Shown here: positions 10,168 through 19,847 of the stretch, one piece after another
Layout: the number at the start of each line of letters is the position of its first letter
Position numbering within the stretch: the first letter of the stretch is position 1
Notes under the pieces: model-generated
What the model was told of the DNA's origin: nothing
Database searches by the model: none
The model's input: the letters and a program-made list of their open reading frames with translations, nothing else
Position numbers and translations under genes: made by a program
DNA from: Chrysemys picta bellii
Taxonomy: Eukaryota; Chordata; Testudines; Emydidae
Length of the DNA: 64,000 bases
Reading direction: 5' to 3'
Assembly (NCBI RefSeq): GCF_011386835.1
Contig: NC_088797.1
Location: 90,592,264 to 90,656,263, forward strand

Positions 10168-11038
10168 CCGTATATACTCGTTCATAAGCCGAATTTTTTT
10201 TAATAAAAAAGGGAAGCACCAGAAAAAGGGGGTTGGCTTATGAATAGGTCTAGAGAGGGGGAGGTGGGACACAGCCCCTCCCCCCAACAGAGGGAGCAAG
10301 AGAGGCAGCACAGCCAGCAGAGCCAGAAGGGAAGAGGGGAGGCCAGAGTCTTTCCGCTTCTGGCCACGCTGTTCTCCCCCTGCTTCTGAAGCAGCTGCAG
10401 CTCCGGGGTTGGCAGGGTGCAGCCGTGCTGCTTGGCCCCGCCCCCCAGATCAGGCTGTGGCTGTGCTGCCCGGCCCGCCGGAGCATGCTATGGCCGTGCA
10501 ACTGGGCCCAGCCCACTGGAACATGCTGTGGTCGCGCCGCCCGATATGGCCCGCCGGAGCAGGCTGCGGCCGCGCTGCCCAGCCTGCCGGAGCAGCTCCA
10601 GCCAGGCCAGAGACATCCTCCCCGGCCCTTCCCAGGTAAGGTGGGAAGGGATGGGATGGGGAGAGTGTGGGGGTCCCAGGCTAGAGGTGGGGTCATGTGG
10701 AGGGTGGTGGCAGGGGTTACTCCCCTGACTCCCAGCTTCTCCTCCCCCCCAAAATTTCCCCACCAGTTGCTGTCCCGGCCAATCAGGATAAGTAGCTGGC
10801 ACGCCAGGACACTTTGTTTACTTAGGTTTACCTCCATGCCTGTGGATGCTCGAGGTAAACAAACCATATTGGCCCCCACCAGCGGCTTATCCTGATGGCC
10901 CGGGAGCCAAAGTTTGCTGACCCCTGAATTATAGGGTCGGCTTATGAACAGGTTATAAAAATTTTCCATTTTTACTTATCCATCTTGGGGGTAGGAGTCG
11001 GCTTATAAACAAACTGGTTTATGATTGAGTATATACGG
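10168..11038. mobile_element. 871-bp TIR element with GC-rich core
   Basis: The left end CCGTATATACTCGTTCATAA and the right end TTATGATTGAGTATATACGG are inverted repeats. Further internal copies of the GGCTTATGAA motif lie at 10233, 10939 and 11000 on one or other strand. The middle (10250-10900) is very GC-rich and contains a minisatellite. No clear target duplication could be assigned, so the superfamily is open. The long frames on both strands, up to 239 codons, come from GC richness and lack any protein signature. Confidence 0.7.
10451..10592 (+). repeat. 33/38-bp minisatellite, four units
   Basis: Four consecutive units begin CAGGCTG or CATGCT and mostly end GCCGGAG: 10451-10483 (33 bp), 10484-10521 (38 bp), 10522-10559 (38 bp) and 10560-10592 (33 bp). 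The two middle units share a 5-bp length increment. It lies inside the TIR element above. Confidence 0.75.
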
Positions 11039-11269
11039 TACATAAGGGGGAAATGTCACTGGATTTTCACCCTTCCCACTTATTGACTCTCCCACTTGTT
11101 ATCTTATTTAAGGCAAAGAGAATATAAATGGAAAGACACTGCAATTTTCAAAAGATGTTAGTTTTAATTTAACCCTGTTAATCTTGCCAAATTAGTGACA
11201 CAAATATATATACATACAATTATATATGAAAAAGTTAGGTTTAAGTTCTGTATATTGAAAGGCCATCTT

Positions 11270-11965
11270 GATTTAGAAAAGGACAAGGCAACCTCCATTT
11301 TGTATCAGGTTCTTGTTCGTCTATACCAAGAAAGGCCGGGAAAACAGGAAGAGCGGGAATCTGGTGTTGCTAGGCATCAGGTTCCTATAAAGGTGAATGG
11401 GGGGAGGAGTTAGGGGCTCTTGGACTTCTGCTTTGCGGAAAGTTGAAGTGTCCAACGCTCTCTTGCGCGGTGCAGTACAGTCTTTGCACTGGCTATTGGC
11501 CTGCAATAGCTACTTACTAATCCGTTTGGGTTTGTTTGTTCTTTTATTTTGGGAAGCAAACCTGCATACACAGACCTGGTCCGATTAGTTAGATCAAACT
11601 CACACCCACAGACGACGCAAAGCGGGATAGGGTGGGAGTTAAGTTAGGGTTACTTACCTGTATGTTACATCTGTCATCCATCGTTGGTGTCCATCGCTGG
11701 CTTCAGTAATCCGGATCCTGCAGTCTCTTCCCCGATGGCATCTGTTAAGGTAGAAAAACATCCTCGTATCATTGAGTGTATGTGTATGCATGTGTTTATT
11801 CCGAATCTCCAAAGTTATTAATCCATTCCCCTTCCCTTCCTTCCTTTCCCCTTAGTAAATAAAGTGTTGTTGTTTATTTTACATTTGTGTGTGTGGTGTT
11901 TGTCGGGGTCAGCTCTGATAGATGGGCTTAAAAGGGGGACTCAGTGGGAGGTAAACTGTAAGGGT
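11270..11965 (+). mobile_element. LTR-like segment (solo LTR?)
   Basis: Promoter-like and terminator-like signals occur in LTR order: TATAAAG at 11386-11392, then AATAAA at 11858-11863 followed by GT-rich sequence (about 11886-11903). A C-rich stretch precedes the poly(A) signal. Spacing of about 470 bp fits a U3-R-U5 layout. I could not fix TG...CA ends or a matching target duplication, so the boundaries are approximate. No open reading frame matches a retroviral gene. It could also be the promoter or 3' end of another repeat. Confidence 0.35.
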
Positions 11966-12995
11966 CCCAGAAGTCTTCTGATCAGATCTGCCTGAGAGAG
12001 ATAAATCCTTACAAAGGGACCAAATTTGTATTCAGAGTATTCAAACTGATTTCTTATACAAAGCTTTAGCAAAGAAGAGGAAAGTGGCTGAAGCTAGTAG
12101 ACATGGAAACTCATGTCACATAAGCAGTTCAATTAGTGGGATAAACTATTTCTGAAATTTCTTTATTAAGGTGTTCACAGTAGGTCCCAGGGTACAGAAT
12201 GTGTCTGTGCTTGTTGCCCTCGCTCTGCTACCTGTCACTTTCCAAGGCATATGTTCATCCAGCTTGCTTTGCTTCCTTCTCTTTTGGGTCCTCTTGGCTG
12301 CTTATTCCAGCTGGGTGGGCTTTGGATGCTCTCAATATTTAGTTGTGTCATTGAAACTGCTCTTTCATTGAAGGCTGCAAGATTGACGGGGTACAGATTG
12401 TAACCTAACTGATGTCTTGTTTAATCCTGACTCTGTGGCTCTCTGGCTCTAATTCATCTAGCATAAATCACAAGGAGAGCTGTCTGCACATTACCATGAC
12501 ATAAGCTCTTGAAGCAGATACACAAATACTTTCCAGGCTGTTTTTCTTGAGTTTCAAATGTTTCCATGTGGGAATCTTCACAACTGGTTCCTTGTAAAGT
12601 ATGCCAACGGCTGTGCGCACCTGCTAACAAACAAGCTGTCAGCCCATCAGGACTAACACAACAAATTGCATAAGCCAGGGACCCTTGCCAACAGTTTTAA
12701 AGGAAAGATAAACATATTTGAACTACATTCAAGAGGCCATTTTTGAACTTAAAAAATGCAAAGGGATAAATTTTCATTTGTGCAGGCAAGTTCCATTCTT
12801 TTGCAGGCAATGAAATACAGATTGACAATTTTTTTACTCTAAGAAAAAATAATTGTAATTTACTAAGTGGCAGCAGTTCATCTGCTAAGTACTGTAGTTT
12901 TTGACTGGAGGAAGAAAAGGATGTCATCTGTTGTAAACCTCCATAATGTTAAAATAGAGAAATCCAATTTAAAGGAGCACAGGTATTAAAGCATT
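11966..12995. other. unique DNA, no gene seen
   Basis: AT-rich, no repeat ends or exons recognised. Confidence 0.5.
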
Positions 12996-13115
12996 TATGA
13001 AAGTGAACTCTGTCATCTACTTCTTGCTGCTGCAGTACATGACCCTCTAATTAATTATGCTTTCTTTACACTGAGTAACAATTTCCCAAATTTCAAATGA
13101 AGATCTAAGCTGAAT
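12996..13115 (+). repeat. unidentified repeat, copy 2
   Basis: Second copy of the repeat at 5865-6001, same orientation. It is shortened on the left by about 20 bases. Confidence 0.6.
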
Positions 13116-13288
13116 ATTTGATTAGGCTGGATATGTTACAAATACAGCAGAGTAAAATTCTTCCCTGTCTTATTGGATAGGAGGGAACTAATCCAGGGAA
13201 GGGACAAATGCAAAGCAGTATGAAAAACTTTGCCACCTTCATGCAGCAAGAGACAAGAAATAAGGTGCTCACAACTGCAGTTAATTTT

Positions 13289-13320
13289 GTGTGTGTGTGT
13301 GTGTGTATATACACACACAA
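13289..13320. repeat. (GT)n/(AC)n palindromic microsatellite
   Basis: About nine GT units run into ATATACACACAC, making a self-complementary stretch able to form a hairpin. Confidence 0.85.
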
Positions 13321-13739
13321 GAAATTATATATACATGTTACTGGGGGAATAACCCCTTTCTTCCCCCCAAAAATGTCTGGTGAAAGTTTTAGAACTACTG
13401 CTCCCAATTATCTCTAGTGGGACCATTGGAACTCTACCAAACCTTACATGTATCTACCTGTTGGGCATCATCTTGCCATAACAGGCTAAAGCCAATGTTC
13501 CCAGGAAACAGCCGGTTCTCTTCTGGAGTGGAGGTTGACATCCCCTCTCACTTCTTTCTGAAGTTCTAATACCTTTATGACAAGAATTTATCATAACAGG
13601 TGGTACAAAAGCTATCTTATCAGTGATGGAGGATGTCTTAGGGGCTCTGGCTAGTACATACTGCTAAGAGTAGAATACAAAGTATCCTACAGGAAAGTGA
13701 GCACCAACTGGCCACTGTCTGGCCCCACCAAAAGAATGA
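13321..13739. other. unique DNA, no gene seen
   Basis: Nothing recognised. Confidence 0.5.
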
Positions 13740-14424
13740 CAGGAAGCAATGGATATGGTTTAATAAGGCTGCAACTTTATTAATTTAATATCTCTTTGAG
13801 TACTTAGCAATAAATTGTACAGTGCAGATCCTCATCATTTCTAAATAATCCCCAACCTGGTCCCAGCCAGCCTGTTGAGAGGAGCTGCCTTCCCTTCTTA
13901 GAGGGTTAAGGGAGCTGGAAAAGGAGGTGGTTGGCTCCTTGCTGTACCTGGTGTAGGCATCCCACATTCCCCCATTCCTTAACTCCCATAAGGGATGCCT
14001 TCCTTTAAATTCTTTTTCAATCAATTTGTGTATCTATTGTAGGTCTAGGAGACTGCAGGCCTAAGCCTGCCCATAGCTAAAGACCCTCTCCCTTAGTTGG
14101 CAGGGGAGGGCCAGTGTACCCAAGCTACAACTGAATACTGGGGACAATAAATGAATAAAACCGGGACAAGAGTGAAGGTCATAGGGTGAAAATCAGGTAA
14201 CAGGAAGGGGACACCAAGCAGAGAGCACTCAACAGTGCCCACTGCTCATCCAAGGGGTCAGTGGACACTGCCCAGAGGAACTTTGCTCGTAGGCGTGACT
14301 GAACAAGGGAATGGAAATAAGCTCCGCAGTCACAGGGTAACCCCCCATCCAACTTCCTCCTCCTGGTATGATGTATGGCTGTCTTGGCCAGCACCAGGAG
14401 TAGGGTGATGAGCAGTGTTTGCAA
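13740..14424 (-). pseudogene. LINE 3' end with ORF C-terminus
   Basis: On the minus strand an 81-codon frame (14424-14179) reads VLAKTAIHHTRRRKLDGGL and then SRLRAKF. This resembles, from memory, the C-terminal tail of Tx1/L1-type LINE ORF2 proteins. A moderately GC-rich 3' region follows. A minus-strand AATAAA (plus TTTATT at 13776-13781) would end the transcript close to 13750. The start is truncated, as usual for LINEs. The family assignment is tentative; another LINE clade is possible. Confidence 0.4.
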
Positions 14425-14439
14425 CTTTGTGGGGTTGTA

Positions 14440-14555
14440 GGTGGGATGTACCAGGATCAGAAGGTGTGGGGAAAAGTGCAGCCAGAACCTCAGTTCTGGA
14501 GAACCTCCCAGTTCAGTGCACTATCCACTACATCACACGGCCTCCCCCTGAAAAG
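14440..14555 (-). mobile_element. tRNA-headed SINE, 5' part
   Basis: The reverse complement reads GAGGCCGTGTGATGTAGTGG then ATAGTGCACTGAACTGGGAGG, the head of a tRNA-derived (MIR-like) SINE with A-box-like and weaker B-box-like (GGTTCTGGC) sequences. It has no 3' tail. Confidence 0.55.
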
Positions 14556-14934
14556 GTGTGTAATTAGTGAGGCAATGGATTGCAGTAAGAGAAAGAATGG
14601 GCTCACGGTAAAGGCAGTTGAAAGAATCATTTACTAGGGCATCAATCTCTGACTCTGCCACAGAAATCCTATGTGATGCTCATTAAATGACTGAAACCAA
14701 TCTTTTCACAAGTTGCTACCAAGTTTATTTTCCTCATTTTCTGGTTGCCTGACTTGAGATGCTGGGATCTGATTTGTGGAAGTTTTGAACACTCGCAGCT
14801 GCAACTGAAGTCAGTAAGTGGCATGCTTTGAATATATAAAGTGCTATATAATAAATATTTCTTAAATATTAGATCTTAGTTGTCTCAAATTGGGCACCCA
14901 AAACTAGTGGACACTTTTGGCTTTAATCTCATGG
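14556..14934. other. unique DNA, no gene seen
   Basis: Nothing recognised. Confidence 0.5.
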
Positions 14935-15025
14935 TGACCTGGGGATGATACCACCTTTGCATCTCACAGGGGTGTTGTGAAAATAAATTCATTATAGTGA
15001 TGAGCACCATAGAAAAGCCCATGAG
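14935..15025 (+). mobile_element. MIR-like SINE, 3' part
   Basis: GGTGACCTGGGGATGATACC, then CTCACAGGGGTGTTGTGA and an ATAGAAAA-type tail follow the order of the 3' half of a MIR-like SINE. Other copies lie at 45081-45275 and 55101-55315. Confidence 0.5.
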
Positions 15026-16656
15026 GAAATTAATAATTTAGTCTTCAGCGCGGGATTTGAATAGTGTGCAGTAAATCAGGCATGGGGCCACACACTAATC
15101 AACAAAGTGAAAACAAAATATTGAATTGCTTCTCATTCTGTCAGCACAGTCCATGCTGTACTAATTCAAAGCAACGTTTAAAACCATTCTATCAGATGCA
15201 TTGTTGCAGCTGAAGTACAATGAGATTTACAGCACAAAGTGTCTTCTATGTGCAAAGTTTTATGGTCAGGAATGTTCAGTCAGTCCTGCAGTCTTATTGT
15301 GTGATCATATTTCAGTGCTTTATAACTGTCACACTTTAAAATTTAATTTTGCATGTCTACATAAATTTACTACATAAAGTAATTAAGGGAGAAAGTCTAT
15401 CCTTAGAGCTAAATACTCAAGTAGCATGTTAGCCAGCTACATATCTGGCATAAGTCATTTATTTGGTTATAGAAGGGTAGGGCATCTCACAGGCAGATGC
15501 AGAGAGGGGAATGTTACTGCTCTCTAATTGCCTTTGAAGCTCTTGCTGTTGCTAGAAGCATACACACTAACAAGCTGGCAAGCTAAACACATCATGCTTC
15601 CGGTGTCCCTTAACCTCAAGAGAAAATGATGTAAGTCCTGCAGTTGTAGCCTTATATAGCTCCCAGTGCACTCTGGAGATGGAGATGTTTGCTTGGCTTT
15701 TTACACAGAAGGAGAAGGCTCTGAATATTCCCTTTGCCCTCCAAATAAATAGTGCTGATATATAGTACTCATGTAAGTTACATACATCTTTGTCCCAGTC
15801 AGGATTTTTTGTGTCTTTGCTCTGACAAAGTGCCTTGCTTGTTGGAATCCCATCATTGGTTTTTGCATCACCTGCCACGACAGTCACATTCATCCTTGCC
15901 TTCATAACCTACACAGCTTTATCCCACCTACATCTCATACATTTCAAGTTGATGAGCTTCTTCCCAATGAGGATGGCCCAGACTTTATTTAATCATGTTC
16001 CAGTTCCAGTAGGTTTGCAACAAATTTCAGCTGTGTCTCTAGTTCAGTCAGTACACGGTGTAGAAGAGGCTGACATTTCTCTTCTGAAGGACTTAATGCT
16101 GAAATCGTTGCTTGTACAATTTAATTCCACTGAACTCTTGCATGAAAAAAACTAAGCATGCGAGTAAAAATATTAGGAATGGGGTCTGACCCTGTGAAGT
16201 GTGGAGCACCTGCAATTGTCAAGAGTGCATCTTAGAAAAATGTCCTATGTGGGGAAGTCTCTAGAGCTTGGAGCACACTTTAATTACAGTAGGAATAATC
16301 ACATATTGACTCTGAGGTGAACTTCAAAATTTATTGTCCTTCACTGGAAATAGTAACCTTAAGTTTGCCTCAGTAACTATTTACCATGAATCTTAATGTT
16401 CACCACACCAAGAAATCAATATATGCATTTTTACAAATATTTTCAGAGTGTTAATCATAAACATCTAGATATTTCTCAGTTATGACCGGGGACTTAGAAG
16501 TGTAATGATTTTAACCTGGTTTGAGATCAGAGAAAAATTATTATTCACCTTCTGAGAAGTGAATTACATTTTTGCCTTCATTCAGCTGCTGACAATCAGG
16601 TTGCACTCCTATGCACAAGTGAGATGATTGATTAAAGATGTTCCCAACTTCAATAT
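15026..16656. other. unique DNA; weak old frame at 15567-16150
   Basis: On the minus strand, 16150-15567 stays in one frame with only about three stops and includes a 112-codon open stretch (15905-15567). I do not recognise the protein. It could be a decayed retroelement or processed pseudogene, or chance. The rest is ordinary AT-rich DNA. Confidence 0.3.
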
Positions 16657-16795
16657 TGTTGTCTGTAGTATTGTTGTAGCTGTATTGGTCCCAGAATGTG
16701 AGAGACAAGGTACATGATGTAGCTTGTACTTTCCATCAACAGAAGTTGGTCCAATAGAAGATATTTTCTCACCTACTTTGTCTCTTTTAAATATT
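16657..16795 (+). repeat. reptile interspersed repeat
   Basis: GTTGTAGCTGTATTGGTCCC and CAACAGAAGTTGGTCCAATA are hallmarks of a repeat I recall as abundant in turtles. The second motif recurs at 21051-21120. The class is uncertain. Confidence 0.55.
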
Positions 16796-17167
16796 ATTGA
16801 TCTCTGAGGAGGAGGTAAACAATAGAATTTACTGCTATCACATGCTTGTTTTCAGCCAATGATGAGCTAGGATTTTCTTTTATGTAACAAATCGCCCTTA
16901 AGGAATAATGTGTCAACTTGACTGGGAAAGCAATCCTACTGTTGCTACTGGGAAAGCAATCCAACTGTCTAAGTGAGTGCACTGCAATATAAGAAAATGC
17001 ATTCCTATGATACACAAGACACATCCATTCTGAGGTTTGAAAGACAATAACTATTTATGTGGTTTCTCTGAATTTAATTTAATATGAAACACATTCTTGT
17101 GGCCAACTCAAAAACAAACAACTTTGTCTAAAATAATAGTTTTGTAAAATTTAATAAAGATAGTTTA
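16796..17167. other. unique AT-rich DNA
   Basis: No gene seen; contains the short tandem duplication listed next. Confidence 0.5.
16921..16972 (+). repeat. 26-bp tandem duplication
   Basis: ACTGGGAAAGCAATCC(T/A)ACTGT occurs at 16921-16942 and 16947-16968, a two-unit direct repeat with period 26 and one mismatch in the shared 22 bases. Confidence 0.8.
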
Positions 17168-17553
17168 AGTAAAATTAGGGCTTTTGCTTAATCGCAGTTA
17201 ACTCACCTGATTAACTCAAAAAAATTAATCTTGATTAGAAAAATTAATTGTGATTAATCACACCGTTAAACAATAGAATACCAATTGAAATTTATTAAAT
17301 ATTTCGGATGTTCTACATTTTTTTAATATATTGTATTCTGTGTTGTAATTGAAATCAAATTATATATTCTTGATTACAAATATTTGCACTGTGAAAGAAA
17401 CAAAAGAAATAGTATTTTTCAATTCACAAGTACTGTAGTGCAATCTCTGTGTCATGAAAGTGCAACTTACAAATATAGACTTTTTTTCTGTTACATAACT
17501 GCACTCAAAAACAAAACAATGTAAAACTTCAGAGCCTACAAGTCCACTCATTC

Positions 17554-17772
17554 CTACTTCTTGTTCAGGCAATTGCTAAGACAAGGAAGTTTGTTTACTT
17601 TTACGGGAGATAATGCTGCCCCCTTCTTATTTACAATGTCAACAGAAAGTGAGAACAGGCATTTGCATGTCACTTTTGTAGCCAGCATTGCAAGGTATTT
17701 ACGTGCCAGATATGCTAAATATCCATATGCCCCTTCATGCTTTGGCCACCATTCCAGAGGACATGCTTCCAT
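17554..17772 (-). pseudogene. hAT transposase dimerisation domain, left-arm copy
   Basis: The 72-codon frame includes CPLEWWPKHEG, YLARKYLA and VNKKGAALSP, matching the pattern of the hAT C-terminal dimerisation domain (PLEWW, LA.KYLA, CERLFS, KR..L). Key positions are altered relative to the right-arm copy: CKCLFS replaces the usual CERLFS-type motif, and NKKGA replaces NKKRA. It lacks everything upstream, including the DDE catalytic region. It is an inverted duplicate of 18243-18452. Confidence 0.75.
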
Positions 17773-17814
17773 ACTGATGACGCTCGTTAAAAGAATAATG
17801 CGTTAATTAAATTT

Positions 17815-18515
17815 GTGACTGAACTCCTTGGTGGAGAATTTTATGTCCCTTGCTCTGTTTTATCCGCATTCTGCCATATATTTCATGTTACAGCAGTCTC
17901 GGATGATGACCCAGCACATGTTGTTCATTTTAAGAACACTTTCACTTCAGATTTGACAAAAACGCAAAGACGGTACCAATGTGAGATTTCAAAAGATAGC
18001 TACAGCACTCGACCCCAGGTTTAAAAATCTGAAGTGCCTTCCAAAATCTGAGAGAGACGAGGTGTGGAGCATGCTTTCAAAAGTCGTAAAAGAGCAACAC
18101 TCCAATGTGGAAACTACAGAACCTGAACCTCCAAAAAAAGAAAATCAACCTTCTGCTGGTGGCATCTGACTCAGATAATGAAAATGAACATGTGTCAGTC
18201 CACACTGCTTTGGATTGTTATTGATCAGAACCCATCATCAGCATGGATATATGTCCACTGGAATGGTGGTTGAAGCATGAAGGGACATATGAATCTTTAG
18301 CGCATCTGGCACATAAATATCTTGCGACACCGGCTATAACAGTGCCATGCGAATGCCTGTTCTCATTTTCAGGTGACATTATAAACAAGAAGCGGGCAGC
18401 ATTATCTCCTGCAAATGTCAATAAACTTGTTTGTCTGAGTGACTGGGTGAACAAGAAGTTAGAGCCTGCAAGTCCACTCAGTCTTAAGTTTTACATTGTT
18501 TTATTTTTGAATTGA
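17815..18515 (+). pseudogene. hAT transposase C-terminal remnant
   Basis: Three overlapping or adjacent open pieces in shifting frames make up a broken hAT transposase. At 17981-18169 the piece reads ATALDPRFKNLKCLP, the ALDPRFK motif that precedes the C-terminal domain. After frame breaks near 18169, the 18243-18515 piece reads CPLEWWLKHEG, LAHKYLATPA, VPCECLFSFSGDIINKKRAA and VNKLVCLSDW, the dimerisation domain in near-canonical form. The N-terminal BED zinc finger and most of the catalytic core are absent. It resembles ZBED-type hAT-Ac proteins. It cannot encode an active enzyme. Confidence 0.8.
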
Positions 18516-18905
18516 GTTATTTTCTGTACATAATTCTACATTTGTAAGTTCAACTTTCATGAAAAACAGATTGAACTACTGTACTTGTATTAGGTGAATT
18601 GAAAAATACTATTTCTTTTTTTTTTTTTTTTACAGTGCAAATACTTGCAATCAAAAATAAATATAAAGTGAGCACTGTACACTTTGTATTCTGTGTTGTA
18701 ATTGAAATCAATATATTTGAAAATGTAGAAAACACCCAAAAATATTTAAATAAATGGTATTCTATTGTTGTTTATCAGTGCGATTAATCACAATTAATTT
18801 TTTAATCACTTGACAGCCCTAAGTAAAATCAATAAGAACCGAGTAACAGATTTTAAAAGAAAAGATTTATCTGCAAAGCCAATGAAAGACTATTTGACTG
18901 GAAGC

Positions 18906-19395
18906 ATAGGCCCTGATTCTGCAAACTTTTATACACACGCTTAACTTTACTCTCACATAGTCTTTTTGAAATCAACAGGATTATACACAAGAGTAAAGAT
19001 AAGTATGTGCAGTCAGTGGCATAGCCAGGTGGAGGGAACAGGGGGAGTGATCAAAAAAAAGGCCCCACCTGCTGGGGCGCTTTTATTTTACTCACCCAGC
19101 GGCGCACTGGGTCTTCAGTGGCACTTTGGCGGCGGGACCTTCACTCACTATGCCGAAGACCCGCGGAGTGAGTGAAGGTTCCGCCGCTGAAGTGCCACCG
19201 AAGACCCGGAGCGCCGCCGGGTGAGTAAAATAAAAGCGCCCCAGCGGGTGGTGCCTTTTTTTTTTATCGCTACCCTGGGTGAGTAAAAAGGCACCAAGAA
19301 ATTGACAAGGCTCAGTGGGGGAGCGGCCGCTGCCCTGCTCCTCCTCCCCCTCCCCAGCTATGCTACTGCGTGCAGTTGTTTGCAGGACTATGGAA
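18906..19395. repeat. fold-back repeat split by a hAT MITE
   Basis: GGCCCTGATTCTGCAAAC on the left and GTTTGCAGGACTATGG on the right (about 19379) are imperfect inverses. The right arm resumes after the inserted element 19014-19368, so the older repeat was about 120 bp before interruption. Confidence 0.55.
19014..19368. mobile_element. hAT-type MITE with long inverted repeat
   Basis: The ends CAGTGGCATAG and CTATGCTACTG are inverted repeats with one mismatch. The 8-bp flanks TGTGCAGT (19006-19013) and CGTGCAGT (19369-19376) differ at one base. The core 19077-19240 is a long palindrome built on GCGCTTTTATTTTACTCACC and its inverse. GC-rich, non-coding, about 355 bp. Confidence 0.8.
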
Positions 19396-19618
19396 TGGAA
19401 CTAATTTGGTAACATCTTATGCTCACTTGCACAGAAATAAATGACTAACTACACATGCTATAAAGTGGTGGAGAATTACATAATGTACATAATGACACAA
19501 TTGGTATAATGTAAGGCTAAAATGTTTTAAACACTGTGCTAAATTGTTCAACTAAAGGCTATGGCTACCCTACAATACCACTGCTTGCCTACAACTCAGC
19601 TAGCATAAGTATAAAGAA

Positions 19619-19839
19619 CAAGGCCGGCACCAGCGAAGGAAGCAGGTGCCTGGGGCGGCCAATAGAAAGGGGCGGCAGTCCATCCGTTGTTGGGGCGGCA
19701 CGTCCAGGACTGTGGCGGCAATTCGGCGGCAGGTCCGTCAGTCCTTCGCTTCCTCTTCAGCGGCCGCTCAATCAGGTTTTTCTTTTTCTTTTTTTTTTTT
19801 TCTTCGCCACTGCTTGGGGCAACAAAAAAGCTGGCCCTG
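19619..19839. mobile_element. hAT MITE with perfect duplication
   Basis: A perfect 8-bp duplication, ATAAAGAA, at 19611-19618 and 19840-19847 encloses the 221-bp element starting CAAGGCCGGCACCAGCG and ending AAGCTGGCCCTG. The interior shares GGGGCGGC and GGCGGCAATTCGG motifs with the elements at 31016-31241 and 23886-24077, so these are three members of one family. A pyrimidine tract lies at 19775-19800. The flanks (GGCTATGGCTACCCTACAAT and TAGTGTAGCCATGGGAGC) look like an older MITE into which this one inserted. Confidence 0.85.
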
Positions 19840-19847
19840 ATAAAGAA

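Larger units (their letters stand above)
17176..18821. mobile_element. fold-back hAT transposon
   Basis: The element starts TAGGGCT and ends AGCCCTA, inside a perfect 8-bp duplication AGTAAAAT (17168-17175 and 18822-18829), so it moved as a unit of the hAT superfamily. The left arm 17176-17784 is a diverged inverted copy of the right arm 18231-18821, roughly 80 percent identical by eye. The unique centre holds a transposase fragment. Each arm encodes the C-terminal dimerisation region on opposite strands, pointing outward. The left arm terminal text is less regular than the right (TTGCTTAATCG against a GTCAAGTGATTAA equivalent). No complete transposase exists. Confidence 0.85.

Noticed and set aside
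10250..10969. 239-codon minus-strand frame and several overlapping plus-strand frames
   Set aside because: They lie in the GC-rich palindromic core of a transposon, are low-complexity, and open frames occur on both strands at once.
13289..13320. Possible regulatory hairpin at GT/AC repeat
   Set aside because: It is a simple dinucleotide microsatellite, so palindromy is expected.
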